A DNA stretch of 62,746 bases from Gammaproteobacteria bacterium (GTDB lineage: Bacteria > Pseudomonadota > Gammaproteobacteria > Steroidobacterales > Woeseiaceae). The translations under genes were made by a program, and so were the position numbers. Shown piece by piece: positions 40,331 to 49,207 of the stretch. The first letter of the stretch is position 1; each line of letters opens with the position of its first letter. The stretch spans positions 1-62,746 of the forward strand of contig JAOTUB010000007.1 in assembly GCA_029864095.1 (NCBI GenBank), written 5' to 3'. Under the pieces are notes generated by a model. It was not told where the DNA came from, ran no database searches, and worked only from the letters and a program-made list of their open reading frames with translations.

Positions 40331-40504
40331 GGTGTGCGCTTTGGCGCCGCGAATTGTGCTTGCAATCGAACCGAAAGACAATAAGTCTGTCTGAGCGTAT
40401 GGAACGACCGGATATTACTTGGTAATGTTTCGAGAAAAATGAGAAAAGTCATTGATTTTTATCTTTATTAGCAGGTTCGCAAAGCCGCAGAAAGGAACAC
40501 TATC

Positions 40505-40807
40505 TTGGTGCAGCATTCATCAGCAAAGAACAGCTTCCCGGCGGGCAATCCAATAGCCAACGCACTGGTCGTTGTCGCCGGTGTTCTGGCTATCGCTGCG
40601 TCAATCGTGTTGGGCTTTTTCGCGTTCCTTGCTATTGGCGCGATCATCTTCGTGGCCGCGGCGATCATCGGCGTACGTGTATGGTGGCTCAAGCGCAAGA
40701 TGGGTCTGAATCCGGGCAGCCGACAGCGAACGGACGGACGGACGTCGCACGACAGCGTCATCGAGGGAGAGTACCGTGTGGTCCACAAAGACCGTGACGA
40801 GACGTAG
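40505..40807 (+). CDS. Small two-span membrane protein with VIEGEY tail
   Basis: A 100-residue protein. One long or two short hydrophobic segments cover about residues 17-62 (ALVVVAGVLAIAASIVLGFF and AIIFVAAAIIGVRVWW). A basic linker and a conserved-looking tail, DSVIEGEYRVVHKD, follow. The tail pattern recurs in small uncharacterised gammaproteobacterial membrane proteins, as I recall. Start TTG at 40505 has AAGGAA seven bases upstream; GTG at 40508 is possible. The 174-base gap before it holds no other gene. Function unknown. Confidence 0.7.
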   Translation: MVQHSSAKNSFPAGNPIANALVVVAGVLAIAASIVLGFFAFLAIGAIIFVAAAIIGVRVWWLKRKMGLNPGSRQRTDGRTSHDSVIEGEYRVVHKDRDET

Positions 40808-40841
40808 TCAAACCCGGTAAAACCTCGTAAAGTCGCATTCC

Positions 40842-41432
40842 ATGCGCAGCACTAATGAGCTGGACCGCCGGCGTCGCCGGCGGCAGAGGCGGATCCAGGT
40901 TGTCGTTGTCTATACGGCTATCGCGATCTGTCTTGCCTGGTTTTTTGAATCTCAGGCGACAACCACGATCATTTTCGTCCGGCATGCCGAGAAAGCGGAT
41001 TCGCCTGCGTCCGATCCCGGGCTGAGTGAGGCCGGCGAGGGACGCGTCGCTGAACTGACGCGTCAACTCGTCGAGGCCGATGTGGTCGCTGGCGTTGATG
41101 CAGTCTACGCAACCGCGTTTCAGCGCGCGCAGGAAACCGCGCGGCCGATAGCAGATGCGCTCGATTTGCCCGTCAACACCTATGATGCTGCAGACACCGA
41201 GACGGTGCTCGAGACGATCCTGAAGGCTCACAAGGGCAAGATCATTCTCGTGGTCGGGCATAGCAATACCGTTCCGGTGCTGATAGCCAATCTGGGTGCG
41301 AGCAAGAATGTGCCGCCCATTGCAGAAGATGAGTACGACAACATCTACATCATCTCGATTCCGTGGTTCGGCAAGACCAAGACAATTCGACTGCGATTCG
41401 GCGAACCTTACGTTGCCGGTCAATTGCCGTGA
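40842..41432 (+). CDS. Histidine phosphatase family protein, membrane-anchored
   Basis: A 196-residue protein. The basic N terminus (RRRRRRQRR) and a single span (about 19-35) place it at the inner membrane as an N-in anchor. The phosphatase domain has the catalytic RHAEK, the second Arg region ATAFQRAQETARPIA, and the second His in VVGHSNTVP. These are the SixA/phosphoglycerate-mutase type catalytic residues. The substrate is unknown. The stop overlaps the next gene by four bases (GTGA). Confidence 0.88.
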   Translation: MRSTNELDRRRRRRQRRIQVVVVYTAIAICLAWFFESQATTTIIFVRHAEKADSPASDPGLSEAGEGRVAELTRQLVEADVVAGVDAVYATAFQRAQETARPIADALDLPVNTYDAADTETVLETILKAHKGKIILVVGHSNTVPVLIANLGASKNVPPIAEDEYDNIYIISIPWFGKTKTIRLRFGEPYVAGQLP

Positions 41433-41842
41433 TTCGGCAAACTGAGATCCACGTGACAACACGCGGGCGCGGGACGTATGATCTGACAGCGCAAGTGCAG
41501 TCAGCCGTGCGCGCCTCCGATATCGACATCGGCATGTGCAACGTCTTCATCCGCCATACCAGCGCATCACTAATGCTTTGCGAAAATGCCGATCCGGCCG
41601 TACTGCGCGATCTCGAAACCTTCATGTCACGACTCGCGCCGGACGGCGACCCGGCGAACACTCACACTGCCGAAGGGCCTGATGACATGCCGGCGCATAT
41701 CCGCAGCGTCCTGACTCATGCGGACCTGAATTTGCCCGTGCGCCAAGGCCGCTGTGACCTCGGCACCTGGCAGGGTGTGTATCTATGGGAGCATCGCCAG
41801 AGAGGGCATGAACGCAAAGTAACGGTAACTGTAACCGGGTAG
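41429..41842 (+). CDS. YjbQ family (UPF0047) protein
   Basis: A 137-residue protein with the family blocks GMCNVFIRHTSASLMLCENADP, HIRSVLTHADLNLPV, and LGTWQGVYLWEHR. YjbQ proteins form beta-sandwich trimers; some rescue thiamin phosphate synthase mutants, but their natural role is unclear. The GTG at 41429 overlaps the stop of the phosphatase gene and gives the normal family length; an upstream ATG at 41363 would add a foreign-looking N terminus. Confidence 0.9.
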   Translation: MIRQTEIHVTTRGRGTYDLTAQVQSAVRASDIDIGMCNVFIRHTSASLMLCENADPAVLRDLETFMSRLAPDGDPANTHTAEGPDDMPAHIRSVLTHADLNLPVRQGRCDLGTWQGVYLWEHRQRGHERKVTVTVTG

Positions 41843-41846
41843 AACG

Positions 41847-42329
41847 TTACTTGGCAGACTGGCCACGCTTACCGGCCGTTTCCCGCAAGACAATTGCTTT
41901 GTCGATGAATTCCTTGTGGCGGCCGATCATGATGTCGGCCAACACAGCATCCTGAATGGTTCGATCCTGATTGATCAGAAACGTTGCGCGGCGGACCCCA
42001 ACGCCAAACGGCCCGTCGACGTCATACATCTTGATTGCCACTTTATCGGGGTCGCTGAGCAGGACGAACGGGAGGTTGTGCTCCTTACGGAATCGCGTGT
42101 GACTGTCGGTGTCCTGCGGGCTGATTCCGGCGACTTTCAGGCCGACGGCGACCAGGTCGTTATGGATATCACGGATCGAACAGGCTTCCATGGTGCAGCC
42201 GGGAGTGAAATCGGCGGGATAGAAATACAAGACCAGCGGTCCATCCTGCAACAGGTCGGTCAGGGTCGTATCGACGCCCTCGTCATTTTGCAGCGAAAAT
42301 TCGGGCGCTTTGCTACCGGCCTTGAGCAT
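41847..42329 (-). CDS. bcp: Thioredoxin-dependent peroxiredoxin, BCP/PrxQ type
   Basis: A 160-residue peroxidase reducing hydrogen and organic peroxides. The peroxidatic Cys45 lies in FTPGCTMEAC, and Cys50, five residues later, is the expected resolving cysteine, exactly as in E. coli BCP. It uses thioredoxin, whose reductase (trxB) is also in this window. The C terminus carries a basic extra segment (TAGKRGQSAK). Convergent with the yjbQ-like gene, four bases apart. Confidence 0.94.
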   Translation of the reverse strand: MLKAGSKAPEFSLQNDEGVDTTLTDLLQDGPLVLYFYPADFTPGCTMEACSIRDIHNDLVAVGLKVAGISPQDTDSHTRFRKEHNLPFVLLSDPDKVAIKMYDVDGPFGVGVRRATFLINQDRTIQDAVLADIMIGRHKEFIDKAIVLRETAGKRGQSAK

Positions 42330-42385
42330 TCAGGGTCTCCCAACAATCTCTTTCGTTATCATTTGCAGGGACCATTGTCTCTTTT

Positions 42386-43687
42386 CTATCGTGTACCTGG
42401 CAACAGACCGCTCGCGAACGCACCCGCGACGACGAACACAAATGCCGCAATATCGAGGCCCGGGAGCGGAGCACTGCCGAACCCGAATAGCGCCAGATAG
42501 GCAACACCCAGGCAAATAAAGATGGCTCCGCCGACCTGGCGCGCGGCGGATGGTACCGGCGTGCCGGCATCACGGGCACGGCGCTCCAGCGGAGCGAGCA
42601 AAAATGTAACGGGCAACAACACGGCATACAAGACCGTAATCCAAATCGGGCGCGAGAGCCACCACTCGAGAGTACCGGGTTCCAGGCCCAGGCCGACACC
42701 GTCGGCCAGGTAAGCGAAGGCAACGATGATGACCAATACGGTCACGTGCCAGAGGTAAAGCGTCATGATCATGCTGTTGATCAGCACCGTCGCCGCCCAC
42801 AGGCGCAGACCCGATAAGACGCGCCGCATTGGCGATTCGATCGACAGCAGCAGGCCAAACTGAAACACGCCGAGCGCCAGCAAGGTTATCTTCGGCGGCA
42901 GCGTGTTACTCAGTCCCTCGTCAGGTGAGCCCACCATGGCCAGAGGATAAGGTCCTTTGAAAATCAGGAAGACCAATACGAGCAACCCGATTGTGGAAAA
43001 TGCCAGGAGTCGTGACGGACTGCCCAGGCGACCGTCGCGCCACGCATAACCGAGATGGTGCACTGCGAGCCAAACCCAAAAGTAATTACTCCAGCCTGCC
43101 CATTTGAGCTCTGCGGCGAAAAAGGCGATATCGACAAGCGCAGCGATGGCTGCAAACGCCCAAAAAGAGGCGAAGTCCCAACGCCGCCAGGCCGAATAGG
43201 TCAACGGTGCAAGCATGACAACTACTATGTAGATCGCAAGAAACCAGGTTGGAATCAGAGCCCCTCTCGATGCAAGCCGGGTTACGTCGCCGCTGACGTC
43301 AAAAAAGTACATTGTCGCTGCGAGCGCGGCCCAGCCCAGTAACAGGGCAAGTAGCGGTGTTACCAGACGATGCAGTCTCGCCGCCAGCCAGCCGGCATAA
43401 CCAATTCCACGTCGACGGGCACTCTCAAGCGAAACCGCATTCGCGTATCCACCGACAATAAAGAAAATCGGCATCACCTGAAAAATCCAGGTCAACCATT
43501 GCGTCTTTGGCTGCAATTCCAGCACGTCGCCGGGCGTGAGAGTGCCGTCGTGATAATAGGCAGCGGCTACGAGCCAGTGGCCAGTGACGACGACAAGAAT
43601 GGATGCGGCACGGAGAAAATCGACGTATCGATTTCGCTGGTCGGGCGTGACCGCCGCCATATCTTTGGCCTGTGACCAGATACTCAT
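42386..43687 (-). CDS. Acyltransferase 3-family membrane protein
   Basis: A 433-residue integral membrane protein with about ten spans. It begins near residue 20 with RYVDFLRAASILVVVTGHWL, the acyltransferase-3 (PF01757) signature. The FIVGGYANAVSLE segment and a C-terminal acyltransferase-like TLYLWHVTVLV histidine block follow. This family O-acetylates or O-acylates sugars in lipopolysaccharide, peptidoglycan or secreted compounds. No adjacent sugar genes reveal a substrate. It lies beside a tRNA-Arg gene on the same strand. Confidence 0.85.
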   Translation of the reverse strand: MSIWSQAKDMAAVTPDQRNRYVDFLRAASILVVVTGHWLVAAAYYHDGTLTPGDVLELQPKTQWLTWIFQVMPIFFIVGGYANAVSLESARRRGIGYAGWLAARLHRLVTPLLALLLGWAALAATMYFFDVSGDVTRLASRGALIPTWFLAIYIVVVMLAPLTYSAWRRWDFASFWAFAAIAALVDIAFFAAELKWAGWSNYFWVWLAVHHLGYAWRDGRLGSPSRLLAFSTIGLLVLVFLIFKGPYPLAMVGSPDEGLSNTLPPKITLLALGVFQFGLLLSIESPMRRVLSGLRLWAATVLINSMIMTLYLWHVTVLVIIVAFAYLADGVGLGLEPGTLEWWLSRPIWITVLYAVLLPVTFLLAPLERRARDAGTPVPSAARQVGGAIFICLGVAYLALFGFGSAPLPGLDIAAFVFVVAGAFASGLLPGTR

Positions 43688-43743
43688 CGTCCCAACTCCC
43701 GAGCCTGAGGTCGAGGCGCAGCGTCAACGCTACTCTTCCGTGA

Positions 43744-43820
43744 TGGCGCGCCCGGCAGGATTCGAACCTGCGACCCCCAGATTAGGAATCTGGTGCTCTA
43801 TCCGACTGAGCTACGGGCGC
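43744..43820 (-). tRNA. tRNA-Arg (CCU)
   Basis: The 77-base minus-strand gene starts GCGCCCGTAGCTCAGTCGGA (43820). It has anticodon stem-loop CCAGATTCCTAATCTGG giving anticodon CCT, T-arm GGTTCGAATCC, acceptor CGGGCGC, discriminator G and an encoded CCA (43746-43744). Confidence 0.95.
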
Positions 43821-43869
43821 TTGGATGGCAATTCTAGCAAAGTGTGATGCTTGGCCGCATAATTGGTCC

Positions 43870-44247
43870 ATGGCTGGGATCATCCTTCGCACACTAATAA
43901 CGATGCTGGGCCTGTTTGTCGCATCGGCCGTCATCCCGGGCGTGCAGATCGTCGGTGCAGGTACGTTCATAATCGCCGCGGTGCTGCTTGGGCTCGTTAA
44001 CGGATTTGTCAGGCCGATTGCGTTCGTCTTGACCCTGCCGCTGACGATTGTGACCCTTGGCCTGTTTCTTCTGGTTCTCAACGCCGCGATGTTCGGACTG
44101 GTAGCTGCGATGCTCGACAATTTTTCGGTGGCCGGATTCTGGTCGGCGATTTTCGGCGCGATCATCGTAGGCATCACCAGCACGATCGCGTCGTGGTACA
44201 TCGGTCCGGAAGGCCGTTACGAAGTCTTTGTCATACGCCGCGACTAA
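43870..44247 (+). CDS. Phage holin 4/YvlD-like membrane protein
   Basis: A 125-residue protein with four membrane segments and the family pattern GLVNGFVRPIAFVLTLPLTIVTLG followed by LVLNAAMFGLVAAML. PF04020 members are small membrane proteins of unknown function and are not restricted to phages. The ATG at 43870 starts at MAGIILRTLITMLG; the upstream frame runs into the tRNA region and was excluded. It is followed after 24 bases by the dienelactone hydrolase-like gene. Confidence 0.85.
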   Translation: MAGIILRTLITMLGLFVASAVIPGVQIVGAGTFIIAAVLLGLVNGFVRPIAFVLTLPLTIVTLGLFLLVLNAAMFGLVAAMLDNFSVAGFWSAIFGAIIVGITSTIASWYIGPEGRYEVFVIRRD

Positions 44248-44271
44248 TACGCAAGAAATCAGGAGACCACG

Positions 44272-44994
44272 GTGAGCATTCAAACTCGACTCATTGACTA
44301 TGAGGATGGCGGCACTGTCCTCGAGGGGCAACTGGCCTGGGACGACGCGATTGACGGGCCCAGACCCGGGGTCATGGTCTGTCACGCCTGGGCAGGCCGG
44401 TCGGACTTCGAAAACGACAAAGCAGTGGAGCTTGCCAAGCTGGGCTATACGGGATTCGCGCTCGATCTTTATGGCAAAGGCGTACTTGGCAACAGCACGG
44501 ATGAGAACGCGGCACTGATGCAGCCGTTTCTCGACGATCGTTCGATGCTGCAAAAGCGCCTGTTGGTGTCGCTGGATACGATGCGCGAGCAGGCCGAGGT
44601 TGACCAGTCGAAAGTTGCGGCGATCGGCTTTTGTTTTGGCGGCCTTTGTGTTCTCGACCTAGCGCGCAGCGGTGCAGACATCGACGGTGTCGTCAGTTTC
44701 CATGGCCTGTTCGGCGCGCCCGGAAACACGACAGGCAATACGATCAAGGCGAGGGTCCTCGCACTGCACGGCTGGGACGATCCGATGGCGCCACCCGATG
44801 CGGTCATCGCGCTCGGCGAAGAACTAACCTCTTTGGGTGCGGACTGGCAGCTGCATGGCTACGGCAATACGATGCACGCGTTCACCAATCCGGAGGCCAA
44901 CGATCCGGACTTTGGCACCGTCTACAGCGAGTCGGCAGACCGTCGTTCGTGGACCTCAATGCGAAATTTTCTTGGCGAACTGTTCGGCAAGTAG
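44272..44994 (+). CDS. Dienelactone hydrolase family protein
   Basis: A 240-residue alpha/beta hydrolase. The nucleophile is Cys121 in GFCFGG, with Asp170 (HGWDDP) and His202 (NTMHAFTNP) completing the triad, so this is a Cys-type dienelactone hydrolase fold. Many such proteins are not true dienelactonases, and no aromatic-degradation genes are nearby. A GTG start at 44272 has AGGAGA upstream. The M28 peptidase gene starts ten bases after it. Confidence 0.9.
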   Translation: MSIQTRLIDYEDGGTVLEGQLAWDDAIDGPRPGVMVCHAWAGRSDFENDKAVELAKLGYTGFALDLYGKGVLGNSTDENAALMQPFLDDRSMLQKRLLVSLDTMREQAEVDQSKVAAIGFCFGGLCVLDLARSGADIDGVVSFHGLFGAPGNTTGNTIKARVLALHGWDDPMAPPDAVIALGEELTSLGADWQLHGYGNTMHAFTNPEANDPDFGTVYSESADRRSWTSMRNFLGELFGK

Positions 44995-45004
44995 GGGAAA
45001 CAGA

Positions 45005-46729
45005 GTGATAGAGAAACGACTACCGGTCGTTGTAGCGGTGCTGTCCGGGCTGGTCGGGTGCACGGCCGATGAGCCCGCAACAGAGTCCACCGAGGCGGCG
45101 CTGTCGTCACCAATTGCTGTTGAAGCAGCCGGCGGCAATCCTATGGCGGAGGCAGCCGCGAATCAGATTACCGATGAATACATGCGCGAAATCCTTGCCG
45201 AGATCTCGAGTGACGCCTACGAAGGGCGCGGTCCAGGGAGCGTGGGCGATGTGAAGGCGCGGCAATATCTTATCGGCAGAATGCGGGAACTCGGTCTCGA
45301 GCCGGGAGGCGAAGACGGTAGTTACGAGCAGCCATTCGATCTCGTTGGCGTCCATACGATGCAACCAGAAACCTGGAAGTTTGAAGGCAATGGCGAGTCA
45401 CTAACGCTGAAGCAGTGGGATCAGTATCTGATCAACAGTGATATCCAGGATGAGCATGCCCAGGTACGCGGTGCCGAGATCGTTTTCGTCGGCTACGGCA
45501 TTCAGGCGCCAGAGTACGACTGGGATGATTTCAAAGGTGCCGATCTCAAGGGCAAGATTCTTTTGATCATGAATAATGACCCGGACTGGGATGCGGATCT
45601 TTTTGCCGGCGAGACGCGACTCTGGTACGGACGCTGGGATTACAAGTATCAGAAGGCGGCCGATCAGGGGGCCGCTGGCGCGATCATTATCCACACGACG
45701 CCTTCAGCCGGGTACCCATTTCAGGTCTTGCAGACCTCGAATACTGGCATTCAGTTTGAGTTGCCGGCCGGTGATGAGGCGCGCAAGCAGTTCGACGCCT
45801 GGATGACAGAGGACGCCGTACGCGAGCTGGTGGCGCTGGCCGGCATGGATCTTGATGAACTGCGCGAAGCCGCCTACAACCGCGACTTCCAGCCTGTGCC
45901 CCTTGGCGTGACGACATCGATCGCCATGGACGTGGAAATAGACCGCGTACAGTCTGCAAACGTCCTCGGGCTTATTACCGGCAGTGACCCGGATCTCAAG
46001 GATGAGGTCGTCATCTACTCGGCACACCACGATCATCTGGGCATTGGTCCGCCGAATGATGAAGGCGATACGATTTATAACGGCGCCTTCGATAACGCCT
46101 CCGGCGTAGCGCTCGTAATGGGCATCGCAAAAGCCATGACGTCGCTTCCCGAAGCACCGCGGCGCTCAGTCCTGATTGCACTCGTAGGAGCAGAGGAGCA
46201 GGGGCTGCTCGGATCGAAATACTACGCCAGCAACCCCACGTTTCCTGTTGGCAAGATAGCGGCCAACATTAACTATGATGGCGGCAACGTCTGGGGCCAC
46301 TCTCACGATGTGACTTTTGTTGGATTGGGTAAGTCGACGATCGACCAGCTCGTCGAGCTCATCGCCGGCGAACAGGGCCGCGTTATCACACCAGACCAGT
46401 TTCCATCGAAAGGTTCGTTCTATCGCTCGGACCAGTTCAGTTTTTCTCGTATCGGCGTGCCCGCGGCATACCTTGATCCAGGCACCGATTTCGTCGACCG
46501 TCCGGAGGGCTGGGGCAAGCAGCAGGTGGATCACTACACGGAGGTGAACTATCACCAGCCGTCGGATGAGTATGATCCGAGCTGGAACCTCGACGGTATG
46601 GTCACCGATGCACAGTTAGGCTACTGGACCGGTCTCGCGATCGCGAACGCCGACGACATGCCGGTATGGAACGAAGGCGACGAGTTCGAGGCGGCCAGGC
46701 TCGAAGCCCTCGCAGCCGAAAAAGACTGA
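45005..46729 (+). CDS. M28-family metallopeptidase lipoprotein with PA domain
   Basis: A 574-residue exported peptidase. A signal peptide ending SGLVGC predicts lipidation near residue 18. A PA-like insert (about 150-290, VFVGYGIQAPEYDWDDFKGADLKGKILL and GAAGAIIIHT) precedes the zinc-binding M28 core: SAHHDHLG, GAFDNASG, GAEEQGLLGSKYY, and a distal His region DHYTEVNYHQPSDEYDP. All expected ligands are visible. M28 enzymes are aminopeptidases or carboxypeptidases; this one likely acts on peptides in the periplasm. A GTG at 45005 has AGGGGA upstream; the longer open frame lies inside the hydrolase gene. Confidence 0.92.
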   Translation: MIEKRLPVVVAVLSGLVGCTADEPATESTEAALSSPIAVEAAGGNPMAEAAANQITDEYMREILAEISSDAYEGRGPGSVGDVKARQYLIGRMRELGLEPGGEDGSYEQPFDLVGVHTMQPETWKFEGNGESLTLKQWDQYLINSDIQDEHAQVRGAEIVFVGYGIQAPEYDWDDFKGADLKGKILLIMNNDPDWDADLFAGETRLWYGRWDYKYQKAADQGAAGAIIIHTTPSAGYPFQVLQTSNTGIQFELPAGDEARKQFDAWMTEDAVRELVALAGMDLDELREAAYNRDFQPVPLGVTTSIAMDVEIDRVQSANVLGLITGSDPDLKDEVVIYSAHHDHLGIGPPNDEGDTIYNGAFDNASGVALVMGIAKAMTSLPEAPRRSVLIALVGAEEQGLLGSKYYASNPTFPVGKIAANINYDGGNVWGHSHDVTFVGLGKSTIDQLVELIAGEQGRVITPDQFPSKGSFYRSDQFSFSRIGVPAAYLDPGTDFVDRPEGWGKQQVDHYTEVNYHQPSDEYDPSWNLDGMVTDAQLGYWTGLAIANADDMPVWNEGDEFEAARLEALAAEKD

Positions 46730-46756
46730 CTTGGTTGCGTTTGCGGTTGCCGGCCG

Positions 46757-47668
46757 TTACTGTGCGCGCGCGATCAGGATATCGCAGGGCAGGTGGTCAA
46801 GCACCTGTTCTGCCGTGCTGCCAATAATGCGCCGCTTCAGCCCCGTCCGCGCCAGCGCCGCCATGACCACGACATCGGCGCTGTTTGCACGGGCAAACGA
46901 TGGCAATATGTCCCGAGTGCGTCCTGGTAGCAGATGAATGGCCTCCGGCCTGATGTCATTCTTGGCCGCGAGTGAGTCCAGGTGGCGGCGGTGCTCGGCA
47001 TGCATTTTTTTCTCAATTTCACTTATAGGCACTTTCTTCGGATTGAATGTGAGTTTCGTGTAAGCGCCAATTGCCCCTAGTCGCTCATACGTGTGTAGCA
47101 GGTGCAGTTTGCCATTGCACTTTGCCGCGAGCGTCTTTGCTGCATCAACGATGGCTTGATCGAGCGCGGCTTCACTTTTCGGGCGCATCGGATCGACAGC
47201 TGCGACGATTACGGGATTCTTGCTCCACTTGTGTGGCTTGACTAACCACAGCGGAGTATTCAGATGGCGCATCAGCTGCCAGTCTGTAAACGTAAAGGTC
47301 GCACGCTCTGCCGGGCTGTGATAGGCCGTGCCTTTGACGACCATCACAGGCTCGATGTCCAGGCATTTCGCAACAATTGCATCGCTGGCTGGGCGATCAT
47401 GAAGAATGGAGGTCGTAATCGTCAGGCCCTTCTCTGCGATCGATGTAACAAGGGTTTCGAGTTCTTCCTCCTGTGCCTGCCTGATCGTTTCCGAAATCTG
47501 CTTTGAGTCGGCGGAGATCATGAAGCTGTCGCGAAGAAAGCCCAACGTCGGATCGCTGAATACGAGCTCAAGATCACATCCATAGTGTTTTGCAATCCAC
47601 GCGGCGCGGTTAGCGACCTCCTTTGGGAATCGCTCCAGTTCGATGATTGCGAGGACCGTGTTGCTCAT
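46757..47668 (-). CDS. Universal stress protein, tandem-domain UspE type
   Basis: A 303-residue protein with two UspA domains. The first begins NTVLAIIELERFPKEV, the second NPVIVAAVDPMRPKSE. The second domain keeps the nucleotide-binding pattern MAALARTGLKRRIIGSTAEQVL, while the first is degenerate there. UspE-type tandem proteins are involved in stress adhesion and survival. It follows the host-attachment-like gene (same strand) after 28 bases. Confidence 0.93.
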   Translation of the reverse strand: MSNTVLAIIELERFPKEVANRAAWIAKHYGCDLELVFSDPTLGFLRDSFMISADSKQISETIRQAQEEELETLVTSIAEKGLTITTSILHDRPASDAIVAKCLDIEPVMVVKGTAYHSPAERATFTFTDWQLMRHLNTPLWLVKPHKWSKNPVIVAAVDPMRPKSEAALDQAIVDAAKTLAAKCNGKLHLLHTYERLGAIGAYTKLTFNPKKVPISEIEKKMHAEHRRHLDSLAAKNDIRPEAIHLLPGRTRDILPSFARANSADVVVMAALARTGLKRRIIGSTAEQVLDHLPCDILIARAQ

Positions 47669-47696
47669 TTCATTCTCCGTAAGTCAGCGTTTTTCG

Positions 47697-48155
47697 TTAT
47701 TCGAAATACTTTTTGATCGCATTGGAATCAAGATCGCCGAGGTTCTTGGATGCCTCCATAACGACAGCACGCCTGGCAGGATCGGACAGGTCCGCTCTCA
47801 GGCAGCCCAGAAATTTCGGCGCCCCAATCAGCACGATATGGGCGAATTCGTTTTTCACGATGCATCGATTGAGATAGTCGGCGACTCGCCGGGCAAATAC
47901 GAGCATTTCATGTTGCTGGCCGGACTCGGGTTGTGACATTGAATGCCGGCCCGCGCCAATACTGTCGAACGCTCGACCCGGACGGTCGCTCGCGAATTCC
48001 GCCTCGCTCTTGGTTGCCGAAGGATTTGACATCGTGGTGACGTATTCCCAGTCGCCGAATCTCGAGGTCGAGCGCCAGAGCCGCGCCTCTGCCGCTGAGC
48101 ATGCCACGATGCAGGTTGGCGCATTGGGCAACAGGAAGTTCGTAAGATCACCCAT
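47697..48155 (-). CDS. Host attachment protein family (PF10116)
   Basis: A 152-residue cytoplasmic protein with the family patterns CIVACSAAEARLWR, FASDRPGRAFDS, and VLIGAPKFLGCLRADLSDPARR. The family was named for Agrobacterium attachment, but the fold resembles eRF1/AtsE-like RNase-H-type domains and the role is uncertain. It is probably cotranscribed with the UspE-like gene. ATG at 48155 is assumed. The 216 bases before the next gene hold nothing I can support. Confidence 0.85.
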   Translation of the reverse strand: MGDLTNFLLPNAPTCIVACSAAEARLWRSTSRFGDWEYVTTMSNPSATKSEAEFASDRPGRAFDSIGAGRHSMSQPESGQQHEMLVFARRVADYLNRCIVKNEFAHIVLIGAPKFLGCLRADLSDPARRAVVMEASKNLGDLDSNAIKKYFE

Positions 48156-48371
48156 GTATAGATCTCGTGACTCCCAAAAACAGCTTACGAGCCGAGCATA
48201 TAGCCGCGCAGTTCATCTCGGTATCCGTAGGCAGCACGGGAAATTTCGGCGAGTACTTATCGCGGTGTACGTCTTGGCTTCGTGAATGTCAAGCTACGTA
48301 TTTGTGCCGATACGGCAGGATTCCGCTAAACTCCGGTTCACCGCACGTGAGTGCACCATTGGGGACAAAAA

Positions 48372-49136
48372 ATGAAAACAATCAAAGTCATCGCAATCAC
48401 CCTCGGTCTTTCCGTGCTTTCACTTGCGAGTGTGGCACAGGAGGAAGACGAGGGGCCCAGCGCTTACACGTATGCCACCTACTTCTATTGCGGCGGCGGC
48501 CCGTTGTCTCGCGCGGATGAGATCATCGAAGACGATGCCGAGCGATTGAATGGTCTGGTCGACGACGGCACGATCCTTCGTTGGGGCTGGATGGCTCATC
48601 ACACGGGTGGCCAATGGCAACGGCTCTTCTACTACCAGGCAGAGACAATGGAGGCCTTGCTCGAAGCGGGAGGTGCGGTACAAGATAGCGGCGACGATGA
48701 CGAGGAGTCAGACGAAGAAGATGATGGCGTTCCTCTCAATCAAATCTGCCCACGGCACGACGACTATATCTGGTCAGTCGACAATGGCACGGCCGGCAAG
48801 AAACGCGGTGCAGCAGGATTCTCCGTTTACCACATCTGTGATCTGACTCGCGAAGAGCGCGCTGATGAGATTGTCGATGCGCATTTCGCGCCGATCCTGA
48901 ATCAGATGGTCGAGGACGGCAAGCTGACGTCGTGGGGTTGGATGTCGCATGTGGTCGGCGGCAAGTATCGAAAGCTGCAAACGATGACCGCGGGCGACAT
49001 GTCATCGTTGCTCAAAGCACGCGGCGAGGTGATCGAGGCAGTCTATGCCGAAGACAACGAGGCCGGTGAGGAGTTCACGGATATCTGCGGCCCACATACT
49101 GACTATATGTGGGACATTCAACTCGAAAGCGACTAG
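48372..49136 (+). CDS. Secreted protein of unknown function with internal duplication
   Basis: A 254-residue protein with a signal peptide (about 1-23, ending SVAQ). It contains two copies of one domain, about residues 32-134 and 150-247. Shared positions include RADEI, LVDDG/MVEDG, WGWMAHHTGG/WGWMSHVVGG, a leucine-rich helix, and ICPRHDDYIW/ICGPHTDYMW. Each copy has two cysteines (40/126 and 156/239), suggesting matched disulfides. An acidic linker (DDDEESDEEDD) separates them. The ATG at 48372 has GGGGA upstream; an earlier ATG at 48351 gives no signal peptide. I recognise no family or activity. It is followed by a strong terminator. Confidence 0.78.
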   Translation: MKTIKVIAITLGLSVLSLASVAQEEDEGPSAYTYATYFYCGGGPLSRADEIIEDDAERLNGLVDDGTILRWGWMAHHTGGQWQRLFYYQAETMEALLEAGGAVQDSGDDDEESDEEDDGVPLNQICPRHDDYIWSVDNGTAGKKRGAAGFSVYHICDLTREERADEIVDAHFAPILNQMVEDGKLTSWGWMSHVVGGKYRKLQTMTAGDMSSLLKARGEVIEAVYAEDNEAGEEFTDICGPHTDYMWDIQLESD

Positions 49137-49155
49137 ACGTTCCCCGCTCGCAAGC

Positions 49156-49185
49156 AAAAAGAGCCGGGCATTGCCCGGCTCTTTT
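49156..49185. terminator. Intrinsic bidirectional terminator
   Basis: The stem AAAAGAGCCGGGC (49157-49169) pairs with GCCCGGCTCTTTT (49173-49185) around a short ATT loop, with an A run before and a T run after. It lies 20 bases after the secreted-protein stop and 22 bases from the convergent ExeA-like gene, so it can serve both. Confidence 0.92.
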
Positions 49186-49207
49186 CATTTGTGAACGCGG
49201 GACCCAA

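Noticed and set aside
48167..48520. 117-codon frame overlapping the secreted-protein start
   Set aside because: It lies in a different frame from the supported gene, lacks a ribosome site and has no recognisable features.
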